From positions 13,815,097 through 13,879,096 of the forward strand of contig CM051457.1 of assembly GCA_028274465.1 (NCBI GenBank): a DNA stretch of 64,000 nucleotides, read 5' to 3'. The notes beneath the pieces are model-generated. The model saw only the letters and a program-made list of their open reading frames with translations, searched no databases and was not told where the DNA came from. Of this stretch, positions 37,204-47,045 are shown piece after piece; position 1 is the first letter of the stretch; every line of letters starts with the position of its first letter. The position numbers and the translations under genes were made by a program. The stretch is from Plantago ovata (taxonomy: Eukaryota; Streptophyta; Magnoliopsida; Lamiales; Plantaginaceae).

Positions 37204-37650
37204 ATGGTTTTGATTCGGAATTTCGGATTGTCTAGTGGAGTAGTACTATTTAAAGGGCGTTTCTTATCTGTCAGAAAGAATAAAAAATCCAATCTCCTCC
37301 GTAGAAAAAAAAGCAAAAAAACCGGATTTGATTATAATACTACCAGATTTGAAGTTTGGGAGGTCAATGATGAAACCGGAGAGTACAAAGAGCTGGAAAC
37401 CATAGGAAACCATGCCACTTTTGTTGGCTCTAACTCTTCAATCTCGGTCGAGGTGGCACCTTCTGCTGCTAACAACTGTTGTCGCCTAATTGCATTTACT
37501 ACAACGATACTCATGCTCTTTCCGACAAGGCAGACAAGGACATGGGTATTTATGACTTAGTTTCTCGCTAGGTACTTGACGAGAAAATCTACTACCACAA
37601 GCGTTTGGATTTAGACTCCCATCCTCTTTGGGTTGATCTCCCCAAATAAT
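37204..37650 (+). pseudogene. DUF295/KIB1-4-like gene relic
   Basis: The frame contains FEVWEVNDETGEYKELETIG followed by NHATFVGSNSSISVEV, the pattern of the plant DUF295 (KIB1-4) propeller found in F-box proteins. After about 37485 the reading frame shifts and continues YNDTHALSDKADKDMGIYDL, then a stop, then HPLWVDLPK and a stop, again family-like. The N-terminal F-box is absent. It is therefore a truncated, frameshifted fragment. Family assignment is by recognition of the motif order and is moderately sure. Confidence 0.6.
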
Positions 37651-37819
37651 CATTTGTACGGTCTTATGATTTTGGAGCTTCCTTATGTACTAATAATGGC
37701 GGCATAACAATAACAATGATAAGTGTGCATCCTTGTGTACCTATTAGGTTACCTATAATTATAATGGCTTTTGTGCTTCCAAAATCAAAGTTAATGTAAC
37801 AAAGTCTAAGAAGGTAGAA

Positions 37820-38075
37820 ACTTGTCAATCACCATAGCCATTAGGTTGGTCATCATCTCTCGCTGGCTCGCCAACTCTGCATCCTTCCACTCCTGATTGT
37901 CCTTGAGGGCAGCATTTTTTTGCCTTTGTGTGAGCTAACTCAACTTCTATAGGAAGTAAGCATCTGCTTGAGCTGCGAGGAATGTCGGATGAAGTGTTAC
38001 CACTAGCGATTGAACGGCCCACACTACCCAAACCATAAACCTGGCCCTTGCCACACTACCCAAACCATACTGAGA
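37820..38075 (-). pseudogene. Plant transposase fragment (Transposase_24-like, CACTA/Ptta group)
   Basis: The minus strand reads VWVVWQGPGLWFG-type sequence and GSVGRSIASGNTSSD, then a hydrophilic tail. The VxGLGSxGR-like ending is reminiscent of the C-terminus of plant Transposase_24 proteins. No start or complete domain is present; treat as a weak identification. Confidence 0.35.
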
Positions 38076-38109
38076 TCGTTGTCCGCAATCAACACCTTCA
38101 CCCCCTCCC

Positions 38110-38184
38110 CAGGGGCGGCTCTAGATTTTAGGGGCCCTGTTCGATCTTGTAAGATAGGCCCCAAGAACAATGTTATAACACACA

Positions 38185-38223
<39 letters not shown>

Positions 38224-38442
38224 AGAAAATGGGGATAAAATGTTGAAACTGTAAATTGAACCAACGACCTACGCATGCGTATAACACAAACACCAGCACC
38301 CATGCCAATTGAACCAATACAAATTTTATTTTAGTTTACATAAAATTACATATATATCTCTATGTAGAAACTAAATTTGAGGCCCCAATTTCTAGAGGCC
38401 CTGTGCGGTCGGGCTGACCGCACATGCCTTCAGCCGCCCCTG
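38110..38442. mobile_element. Small hAT-like MITE with a long poly-A run
   Basis: Perfect 11-bp terminal inverted repeats CAGGGGCGGCT and AGCCGCCCCTG. Flanks CCCCTCCC (38102-38109) and CCCCTCCG (38443-38450) are an 8-bp duplication with one mismatch. Inside are an inverted GGGGCC/GGCCCC pair and about 35 consecutive A at 38186-38220. No coding sequence. Confidence 0.85.
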
Positions 38443-38450
38443 CCCCTCCG

Positions 38451-39269
38451 CCTGAAATACTTAGTAAAGTGCATACATAAGTTACAATAATTATGTTGAT
38501 TATTTACACCACACAAAATTATGCAAGAGTTGAAAATGGCAAAAAAAAATGGGAAAAAAAAGTTATGAAAGAGATATAAAATATGGGTGTGTAATGTACA
38601 CTTTTAGGTACTTTAAAGTACGGTAATTGAATTTTAATGTGTGTATAATACGAGACCATTTTTTAATTAGTTTTCAATTTTCGGCATGTCCATCAAGTTG
38701 TTTTCACGTGCTCATATTGCTCACTTCTTTAATATCAAATTGAAAAATTATCAAAATTGACTATTATGCTACAATAAACTATCTAAATTAGTACAAAAGT
38801 GGATTCGCCATTGTTCACTCAAGAATCCCCATGGTATTCTTTTTTACGGAATCTCCCCTAGCTGATTTCTATGGTGATGGGAATTTGGTCAGATGGATTC
38901 GCATGGCCGTTTCCCTGTCATTTACTCATTTACTGTACCAAAACATTTCACATTCCCATCGAAACCAAAGAGCACCTATAAGAGTTTTGTGCAATAGATA
39001 TGGCATAAGTGCCCAAGGAAATTCTCAGCTTATTTGGATTTCATTTGTACATAGTATTACTATCTCAGAACAGAAACCCAAACAGCTTCAGTTCAGTTAT
39101 ATCATTCTTGAATTACCTGCTAATTTTTCACCATCCAAGAAACAATACAAAGTTACATGTTTACAGGAATTCCCGAAAAGAGGATTTGGAAGAGATTTTA
39201 CACAATATCACCACCGAAGCAAACTACTACAAGTAGCTAGACAATATATGCCTCTGCTAATCCACTGGT
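38451..39269. other. 3' flank of the borate exporter gene
   Basis: The part from about 38850 to 39269 presumably contains the 3' untranslated region of the minus-strand BOR mRNA. The plus-strand 163-codon frame at 38831-39322 has no recognisable domain and overlaps the BOR last exon on the other strand, so it is not annotated as a gene. Confidence 0.5.
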
Positions 39270-42200
39270 TTACGGAGTCGAGTTATGAGGACTTATCCCC
39301 AGGTTTGAAGTCGTGGGACTAGGACTGATCCCCAAGTTAGACGGTCCGCTAGGACTCTGTGGCCCCCTTCCGGGAAAGCTAATTGATCTCAGTTCTCTCA
39401 CACGAGGACTGAATGCTTTCTCTGAGAAGCGTGGGCTCTGCAGTGTAAAATCTCTTGCAGGAGTTGTAGACGAACTTGTGACTTTTGGACTGCACATATG
39501 CTTCACCTCACCGCGACTTCTGGTCACAATCCCGTCAAGAATCTCTCCACCATCAGCAAACGAAAGACTCGAACCAGGTTCTTCATCCTGCATTAATGAA
39601 TTCAAGAAGCAAACATAAGTAATGTACTATAGACATAAATCAGATAAACTAAGTCCCTACTTTCTTTTGCCAAATATCTTAAAATTGACACAAGTTATTG
39701 GAGAACATGATTTCAAAAACATTACTATACCGGAATGTTGAACGGTATTGCCTCTTCGTAGTCTGCCGCATCCAAATCTTGGAGGTGAACCCCTTTGAAG
39801 AACTTTGGTAGGATGTATTGTCTTACAGGGACCAGAAGCATAATTAGGAGAGGGAAAAGGAGTCCTGCAATCGGAACCCAGGTAATGCCGAAACAAAGGA
39901 GCAAGTATACTGTTTGGAATATCGTAAATGTTGCAATCGTCTTGAACGGCACTGTCTCAACAAAGCTAGCATGGTAGTCTTCCAAAACTCTGCCAGTTGA
40001 GTAAAAAAGTTGAGTTAGTAGAAAACAATTGGGTTAAATATGAAAACTTCACGAGGAACGAGAACTGACTTGTATCTTCGGCTAGGCGCGGTCAAGAGAT
40101 ATAATATTCTTTCCCAGAACTGGTTCCCTGGCAAGCTTTCGATAGCCATGAAAGCGAAATAACCCCATAGAACAGAGGTTGGAATCATTCTTAATGCAGG
40201 CAACGCAGCTACGCATCCTCCGACAAAAATGGCCTGCAACAAATTGCTGACACGCTGCTCTTTCACTTCAACAGGCAGTAAATCGTCAATCTCCTTATCC
40301 ACATCGAAAACTGTTTCATCAACTGGAGCATCAAAGCTTCCCATGCTTGAAGCTAACTGAACTGTTGATTCTTTCAACTCCTTCAGACCCTGATGAACAT
40401 TTTAACAATATCATGTTAACATTATATTTGCTGTGAAATAACAGATATGCAAGACCCTGCATACAAGTCACGTTCAAGTGGCTACCCCTTTCTCTTGAAG
40501 AATTCATGTGTATGTCGTTATTCTTAGGCCGGCTTTAAGAAATGTCCTTTACATTTACCAAATAATAGTATACATCTGTATGAAAATCTGTTGATGCTTT
40601 TCATTTTCCTTGTAAAAAATGATCTTTTTCCTTGAAATGCATGGAAATTAACATGTTCATGTGTCTTCAGAGATAGAAAGTAAATTGGAGTAATGTAATG
40701 TTTCACGGGCACTCAGAATAGGCTACATACTCCTTGTGATGGTTGCTGGTAGATGAGAGGAGTCTGCATCTGTTGATATGCTTCTTGCATGTTCCCGTAC
40801 AATTTACCCAAGCTCGAGTTTGTCTGTATACTCTGGCGCGCCGAAGCAACTAGTTTGTTCCTCAGCAACTATATATTCAAGCAAAGAACTTTAGGTGGAC
40901 CATTACAAGCAACAAACAACACGAAATTAACAGTAAGATAATATGAAGCAAAAGAAAACTACCTGGTGTTTTAGAGTGGCTAAACTTTTTGTGTGCATTG
41001 GGGACTGCGGTATCACACCATTTGATGGGGGAATGCCAAGAAGACCACAGATTAACGTCTGTGAAGTGTAAACGAAGAAAACAAGTCTTGGTAAAACAGA
41101 ATCAGGATGAGCAGACTACAAAAAGCAAAGGATTCAGGCAATGTAAAATGTCTCCATACCAGAAAGCCAAGGAGCAGTAAATCATAATGGAAGGAGGACG
41201 GTTTCCGCAAGTTGAATTCTTTCTGCTGGGCCAACTGGGATGCAACGCTGTGGTCGAAATAGTAAAGTACTGCAATCATCGTGGCAGGAATAAAAGCTCC
41301 AATAATGTACATAAGGGGTACATTCAGCATGTCCTGCCATATTGAATTACGAATTAGTAAAATGAAGTCGAGTGAATAGGGCAAACAGCGTAGTATATTT
41401 AAGCAAAGTGCATGCCTTAATTACGGTCCAGTTTGCATATGCACCAGGAGACCACGGATCTGGGCTCAAGAGACGTCTTGGGATCCCTTTTGGCACACTT
41501 TTTGCTGGTATGTACGAAATCGCAGTCCAAACCAAAACCATTAGTGGTACACCATAATCAGCTACAAGACTCCTGACTGAACCTGAGCCATAAACATATA
41601 TAAGCACTTTCGTAGCATTTTGAGTTACAATGAGTTATTTGCCTTTAACCTTCTGCTCAAAGAGGTGCTTTTGTTAGTCATTAACTCAATCAAAATAAGT
41701 TATTTAGTTAGTGATTTCGCATGGTATCCCCAAAAAAGTTCAAAACATTCATCTCTAAAGTGAAAATTCATTCAGTTATTTTTCATCTTGTTCAGTTAAC
41801 TTATTCCAAAGATAAGAAATACTAACCAGAACCATAGCGCCATGATCGTGCTTTTCGACTCTTCAGTGCTGTTAGCAATAAGCCAAATGCTAGAACCAAA
41901 GCAAACATGCCATTAGCAAACCGCCATGAAGGCATAAACTCCTCTAAACTAGCATTCTCTCTAGTGGGTATGCGGAACTCCTCAACCAGGCCCTGAGTAC
42001 AAGTCACTAAGCAGTTAGCCAAACGAAAAAGTCTTCACATGAAAGTCATTATCAAGTGCAGGAAATCCGTACTTTGATGGCTTCCTGCATGAATAGCATT
42101 GCAATAAGCATTCCAAACAATTCACCAGCCACTCGGGTGAACCGATTGATAATAGAGCAAGCTCCTAAAATGGCCAACAAGAATAGTAAAGCTGCTGTCC

Positions 42201-43168
42201 AAACACATACCCTGGTAGAAAATCAGAATAATTATGATTCCATTCAATAAGTAGTAGAAACATCTTGTAACATTATACGTTAAAAAACAATGAAGCGCAC
42301 CATCCGGTCCATGCAAGAAAGAGCTCACGTCCCAAATCCGATCTTTGTTTAGCAAAGTCGAACATAAAAGTGTACATTATCACCGTAGGCTCGGCAACTC
42401 CCAGTATTAGTAATGGCTGACCTCCTATAATGGAGTGTATAATGCCACAAGCTGCAGTCGATGATAACGTCTGAACCGCAGTTAAAACTCCATCTGCAAC
42501 CGTTTCAGCACCAAAGTTAAGTAACACACAACTTTTAAACCAAAACACTGGATCATATGGAGAAAAATGTCAGAAAACAGCAAGTTTAAAAGCATTGATT
42601 ACCAGTGCTTCTCTCCAGTTGCTCGCCAAACGAAATCACAGGAATAACCGAAGCGAAAAAGATGTAGATTGTAGGTGCCAATATCCTGTAATTAGCCAGC
42701 AATGTTACACAGAATTGGAAGAAATCATTGCAGTCCAATACTGAACTAAACAGTCTAAACTTCTTAATTTACGGTTCACATGACATTTCCTATCATATAC
42801 ACTTCATCTAATACTGAACTAATCTTGATTAACAATTCACATGACTTCTCCAATCATACACTTCATTAGTTCTTAAGATATGGATAATTTAGTGGCACTA
42901 AGTTGCCCTTTTGCAAAAGCATACAAGTAAATCTTCCAACTAATGAGCAGAACAAAACTGAACAACACTCTCATTCTAACACAAATCATAGAAAAACGTT
43001 GACATTTCTACAATTTTGAATCTGTTCTAGGTAGGCTGAAAAACACAAGAACTGCAAAATATACCTGAAACCAGCCTTAAATCCACCAGTCCAATCTTGC
43101 TTGTAACAGAGCAGCCTCCCTTGAATGTCATTCTTAATCCCACGAAATGGCACAAATGTCTCTTCCAT
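39270..43168 (-). CDS. BOR1-like: BOR1-type borate exporter
   Basis: Twelve in-phase exons, listed 5' to 3' on the minus strand: 43168-43065, 42685-42603, 42493-42301, 42211-42073, 41992-41827, 41582-41416, 41333-41160, 41058-40963, 40868-40731, 40389-40070, 39989-39731 and 39587-39270, giving 718 residues (family about 700). The start [18 protein letters not shown] and segments [33 protein letters not shown] and [14 protein letters not shown] are hallmarks of plant BOR proteins (SLC4-like anion transporters) that export borate across the plasma membrane. Tyrosines at 398, 405 and 414 ([14 protein letters not shown]) match the endocytic-signal region of Arabidopsis BOR1, and Lys592 in FFKGVHLQ lies where BOR1 is ubiquitinated. 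Intron 6 uses a GC donor. The 5' leader holds AUG-stop uORFs. Confidence 0.95.
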
Positions 43169-43267
43169 TTTTCACACCTCAAAACTGTCAATGTTGGCTT
43201 TGCTCACAAAACAAAAAAAAAAAAAAAAAAAAAAGATTTGTGTCTTGGAGGAAGATCTACAATGGGA

Positions 43268-43282
43268 CTACTTAACCCCCAT
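43268..43282 (-). promoter_or_regulatory. Short uORF (MGVK) in the BOR leader
   Basis: Minus-strand ATG followed by three codons and TAG, nearest to the main start (about 100 bases upstream). It lies in the presumed 5' untranslated region. Confidence 0.5.
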
Positions 43283-43308
43283 TGAAAATTAATTTTCACC
43301 CAAGAAAT

Positions 43309-43314
43309 TTACAT
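43309..43314 (-). promoter_or_regulatory. AUG-stop minimal uORF (AUGUAA) in the BOR leader
   Basis: On the minus strand the six bases read ATGTAA, about 140 bases upstream of the BOR start codon. By published work on Arabidopsis NIP5;1, AUGUAA in a leader makes ribosomes stall and mRNA decay when boron is high. Its presence is seen directly; that it is transcribed and active here is inferred. Confidence 0.6.
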
Positions 43315-43419
43315 GGATCTTCTTCTAAAAGGCTGTGAAAGTTATTCAGATGAAAAAGGCCTTAAATTAACTTAGAAAAGTTACCAAGATTCAAGAAAGG
43401 GAGTGCCCTTAAGAAAGAT

Positions 43420-43425
43420 TCACAT
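43420..43425 (-). promoter_or_regulatory. Second AUG-stop uORF (AUGUGA) in the BOR leader
   Basis: Minus-strand ATGTGA about 250 bases before the start codon. Whether it lies inside the transcript depends on the unknown start site; a TATA-like TATATATA at about 43490-43497 would place transcription start near 43460, upstream of it. Confidence 0.5.
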
Positions 43426-43485
43426 GTAAGAATCAAAGAAACAGACAATGTGAGAGAGAAGCCTGAGAAGAAGTAGAGAGAAAAT

Positions 43486-43500
43486 ACAAAATATATATAG
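43486..43500 (-). promoter_or_regulatory. TATA-like element of the BOR gene
   Basis: The minus strand reads CTATATATATTTTG about 320 bases upstream of the start codon, downstream of a GA/CT-rich stretch. It is the best core promoter candidate in the region, but no start site data exist. Confidence 0.4.
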
Positions 43501-43639
43501 AGTAGAGATTTTCTTCCTTTTTTCCTTTTTCTCTCTCAAGAGAACAAAAGTAGTGTGTTGATTCAGAGAGAGAAAGAGAGGGGGGTCAAGACTGGAAAGA
43601 GAAAGGGGATGTTCGGTGGCACTGGACAATGCATGTAGA

Positions 43640-45348
43640 CTGTGTAATACTACTCACTTACTAACTAAGTAGTAAAATACTCCAATCATGTAAGAGTATA
43701 GTAGTGGTATATGTATAATAAATTGCATTCAAAGTTATGCAATAGAATAGAATACTAGTAGTACTAACTCAATAATTAATTACCAGACCAGAAACAGATG
43801 AAATGGAGAAGAACAAGAAGAGACAGTTCATAACAAGCTGGCATATGAAATTTTGTTGTGAAATAACCAATCACAATTCACAAGTCCAATTGCCAATTGC
43901 ATGTCTCTTGTGTAGACCAAATATAACTGCTTACACCGCATGTTTTCATTTTTAAAAAAATTTCTGGGTTAAATATGGTAATGCAATGATAAGATCATGA
44001 CACAGAACAGTTTTTTCTTTTCTTCTTCTTGTAACTGTCCTTGTCCAATTATATTTTTTTTGAATGATGTCAACCAAGTTGCTACAGTTTGCCGACTAAA
44101 GTCTGCTAATGGCTGATACCATGTCACCCTATTTTTACACAATAGCTATGGTAACCCAATTTTACTCGTATTGTACTATATCACTCATATACCACCGGCC
44201 TAACTCCAATCATATTTCAACTTTACTACTAGCTATTAGTGATATATAAAGTTGATCCACAGAGTGACATATCCAATCCTCAACTTTCATAATTTCATTG
44301 GCTAAAGATTTCAAGCCGGATTTGGCATAGGCTATCAATGTTAATTAAATGTAACACAACACTTCTCACATCATATACATCACTATAATAATGTGAGGCA
44401 TTTAAAGTGATTTTAAAGGTGAATCATTCGACTTTGGTACAAATCATACAATATCATATCATTGAGATATGTTTGACCCAGTTATGATTAATATGCTAGT
44501 CCAACTCTAAGGTGTTTAATCTCCACTTATTAGTGGTCATGTTGTTGAGGGATGTGGATGTGATCGCATGAGAGAGCTAACCCACCTAGCAAACTCATTG
44601 AGGACGTTTAGTATTTGAGGGAGTAGAATGTACTATCCGCATCTCACATGTGTGTATCGCCGAGCAATCCCTTTCTCCGTGAAATGTACTACTTATGTCT
44701 CTGTTTAATAGGAATTCAAATAAACAATCCAACTTATTTTTGAAAGTTCATTCTTTATTCTAAAATTATCCCTTCAAATTTCTCTTCCATGTCTTCTTCC
44801 TAGGGGAGCTGGCGTTCAACAAATAAGTGTGTGTTTGCAATAATTTAATTTATCCAACTTATCACATAATGTGATTTTGAGTGTTTGCAACAACATATAA
44901 GTTTCGAGATCATCTTAAAATAAGTTGGATAAGTTGAAGCTAGAAAATTGAGTTGAACTTCCTTATACAACTTATCCTTAAATTAAACTGAATTTTAGTT
45001 GGTCTTTGTCCTAAAAGTTGAATTTGCAGATACAACTTTTACAACATATCTAACTTTTGATTAATTTTTGAAAACACCTATCAAATTTGCTAATAAGTCA
45101 ACATTTCCCAGTTCTCCTTAAAATAAGCTGAAATTGTTGCAAACACCCATATCTTCATCAATTGTATCTCTCATGTACATGTAAGCATTGAAAAGTTTAA
45201 TAAGTATTTAAACAATCCATCTTATCATTCTTTTAGCCAAAATATGTATCTATAAGGTAAAGATATTTAAAAAAGGTTCCAGAAAAAGAAATCAAATGGT
45301 ACAATTCCAGTGGAACAAGCAAAATGATAGACGGCATCGTTCATCTAA
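43640..45348. other. Intergenic, upstream of the BOR gene
   Basis: No gene recognised. AT-rich with repeated words around AACAATCCAACTTATT (44728) and AACAATCCATCTTATC (45212), and AACTTATCC-type words near 44850-45060, suggesting old MITE-like debris. Confidence 0.45.
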
Positions 45349-45545
45349 CAAAATGTTCTTTTGGTTTGAACAAAACTGAACTGAATTGAACTGAACATAA
45401 CTGAATGAAGTTGAACAAAACTGAACTGAATTTATTTGTAATATCAAATACAACTAAACAAATCTAAACATAATTGAACAGAACTAAATGAATCTAAACA
45501 TAACTTAACTAAAAATAATTAATTTTCATAGAAGAGAACAGAGCC
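45349..45545. mobile_element. Tourist-like (PIF/Harbinger) MITE, copy B, inverted
   Basis: Flanked by TAA on both sides (45346-45348 and 45546-45548). The right end GAACAGAGCC is the family terminus; the left end is degraded (CAAAATGTTCTTTTG). The interior is the reverse complement of the CAGTTCAG-rich family sequence (CTGAACTGAATTGAACTGAA). Confidence 0.72.
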
Positions 45546-45548
45546 TAA

Positions 45549-46271
45549 GACGGAGAGAGTACAACTACTACACCCTAAAAATAAATGGGAGTATTAAAGT
45601 AGGAATATAGTAGATAAAAAAGGGGAATAAGCATGATAGATAGCTACCCCAACCTTATACTAAATGTTACATTTGATTTGGACATAGAAATTAACATGTG
45701 CAGTAATATTAAAGATAGTGGAACGCACATGGGTATGACGTTAAGTCTAATTAAAATGAAAATGTGATATTTGTATTGGGACATATATATAATATGTGAC
45801 ACTTGATGTGCGACAACAGGAGTAATACAAATGTCATTTGTAACGCACTTGTTCTCATTTGTGTGCATTTTCATAGATATTGATACCATTTTTTGGCATC
45901 ACCGTTGGATTACCGTCGATCAAACTATAATGCATTCTAGTGGTAATGCTACTGGACATAGACGTTGGTAAGTGTTGTGGTGTAATGGTGTGGTATTTCA
46001 CGCTATTGAAGATAAATAATACCATATTATTGTGATTTCAAATAAATTTTGCGAGACCAACAATGAAGTGGTGATGCCCGAATGTTTTTCCCCATATATA
46101 CCATTCATACAATGCCATGGGGGTGTGGTATTATTCAATGGTATGGTATGGTAGATTTTGAATCAAATAAAAAGACTTTTGTGCTTTAAAAATAAAATAA
46201 TAGTAAAATTTTATTACATTGTACTCACATTCATACTTATTTACACATAATAATGTGACTACCTCCTCCTC

Positions 46272-46328
<57 letters not shown>

Positions 46329-46808
46329 TTCTTTTTGATGATTTAATTGTTTTCATTCTAAACAAACTAAATAGTAAATACCACACATCATATCACATTG
46401 CGAGTACCATTTTATCAATCACATTATCAATTACTCATTTTCGGACATCTATGTATACTAGTATACTACTTAATACCACTACATTATCAATCACTCATTT
46501 TCGGACATCTATGTCAAATTACCATTTGTTAAATTACTACCATTTTAGTGGTAATACTATTTGCTAGACGAATTTAGAATAAGTTAATTAGTTCCACACA
46601 TCTTCATTTCATTAGTTTGAGTATTTTAGAAAGTTGAATTTCTATCATGGTGTTAGAGTCATTTGGCCCACGCACACTTGAGTTCGAATCGGCGTCTTGG
46701 TAGAGCAATTATATAGTTCAACACTTCTTTATTAATTAAATATTTTGGGAGAAGGTTTTAAAAGTTGAATTTCATCTCATCCACGAGCTCAAACTGTGTA
46801 GGTATATA
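45549..46808. other. Intergenic with an (ATT)n microsatellite
   Basis: No gene. The (TTA)n tract is at 46286-46328. A 40-base segment ending in TATGTATACTAG or similar around 46430-46520 contains two copies of ACATTATCAATYACTCATTTTCGGACATCTATGT-like sequence. A box-B-like GAGTTCGAATCGG near 46681 may belong to an unrecognised SINE. Confidence 0.45.
46286..46328. repeat. (TTA)n microsatellite
   Basis: About fourteen TTA units, preceded by imperfect CATTAT units. Confidence 0.9.
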
Positions 46809-47043
46809 ATCCTTCCGTCCCAAAACAATTGCACCATTTTGCCATTTTGTGTGTCCCGTTAGAGTTGCACCATTTCATTTATTTGCTATATTTGTACATG
46901 TTCATATTAATTTTATAATTCATCAGTACATTTTTGTGGTCACAAATTCACAATAAAGTAAAATTAACCCCAACTATCAATATATCATAATAGTTAATTC
47001 TTTTCCTTATTTTTTGTGCCCAAAAGCAAATGGGACGGATGAG
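46809..47043. mobile_element. Stowaway-like MITE
   Basis: Ends ATCCTTCCGTCCC on the left and, reverse complemented, CTCATCCGTCCC on the right, with TA outside each end. No coding sequence. Inverted TTGCACCATTT words occur near the left end. Confidence 0.7.
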
Positions 47044-47045
47044 TA

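Noticed and set aside
38831..39322. 163-codon plus-strand frame
   Set aside because: No recognisable domain; overlaps the last exon and 3' region of the BOR gene on the other strand.
43420..43629. 69-codon minus-strand frame in the BOR leader
   Set aside because: Its first codon is TTG rather than ATG, so it is not a credible uORF.
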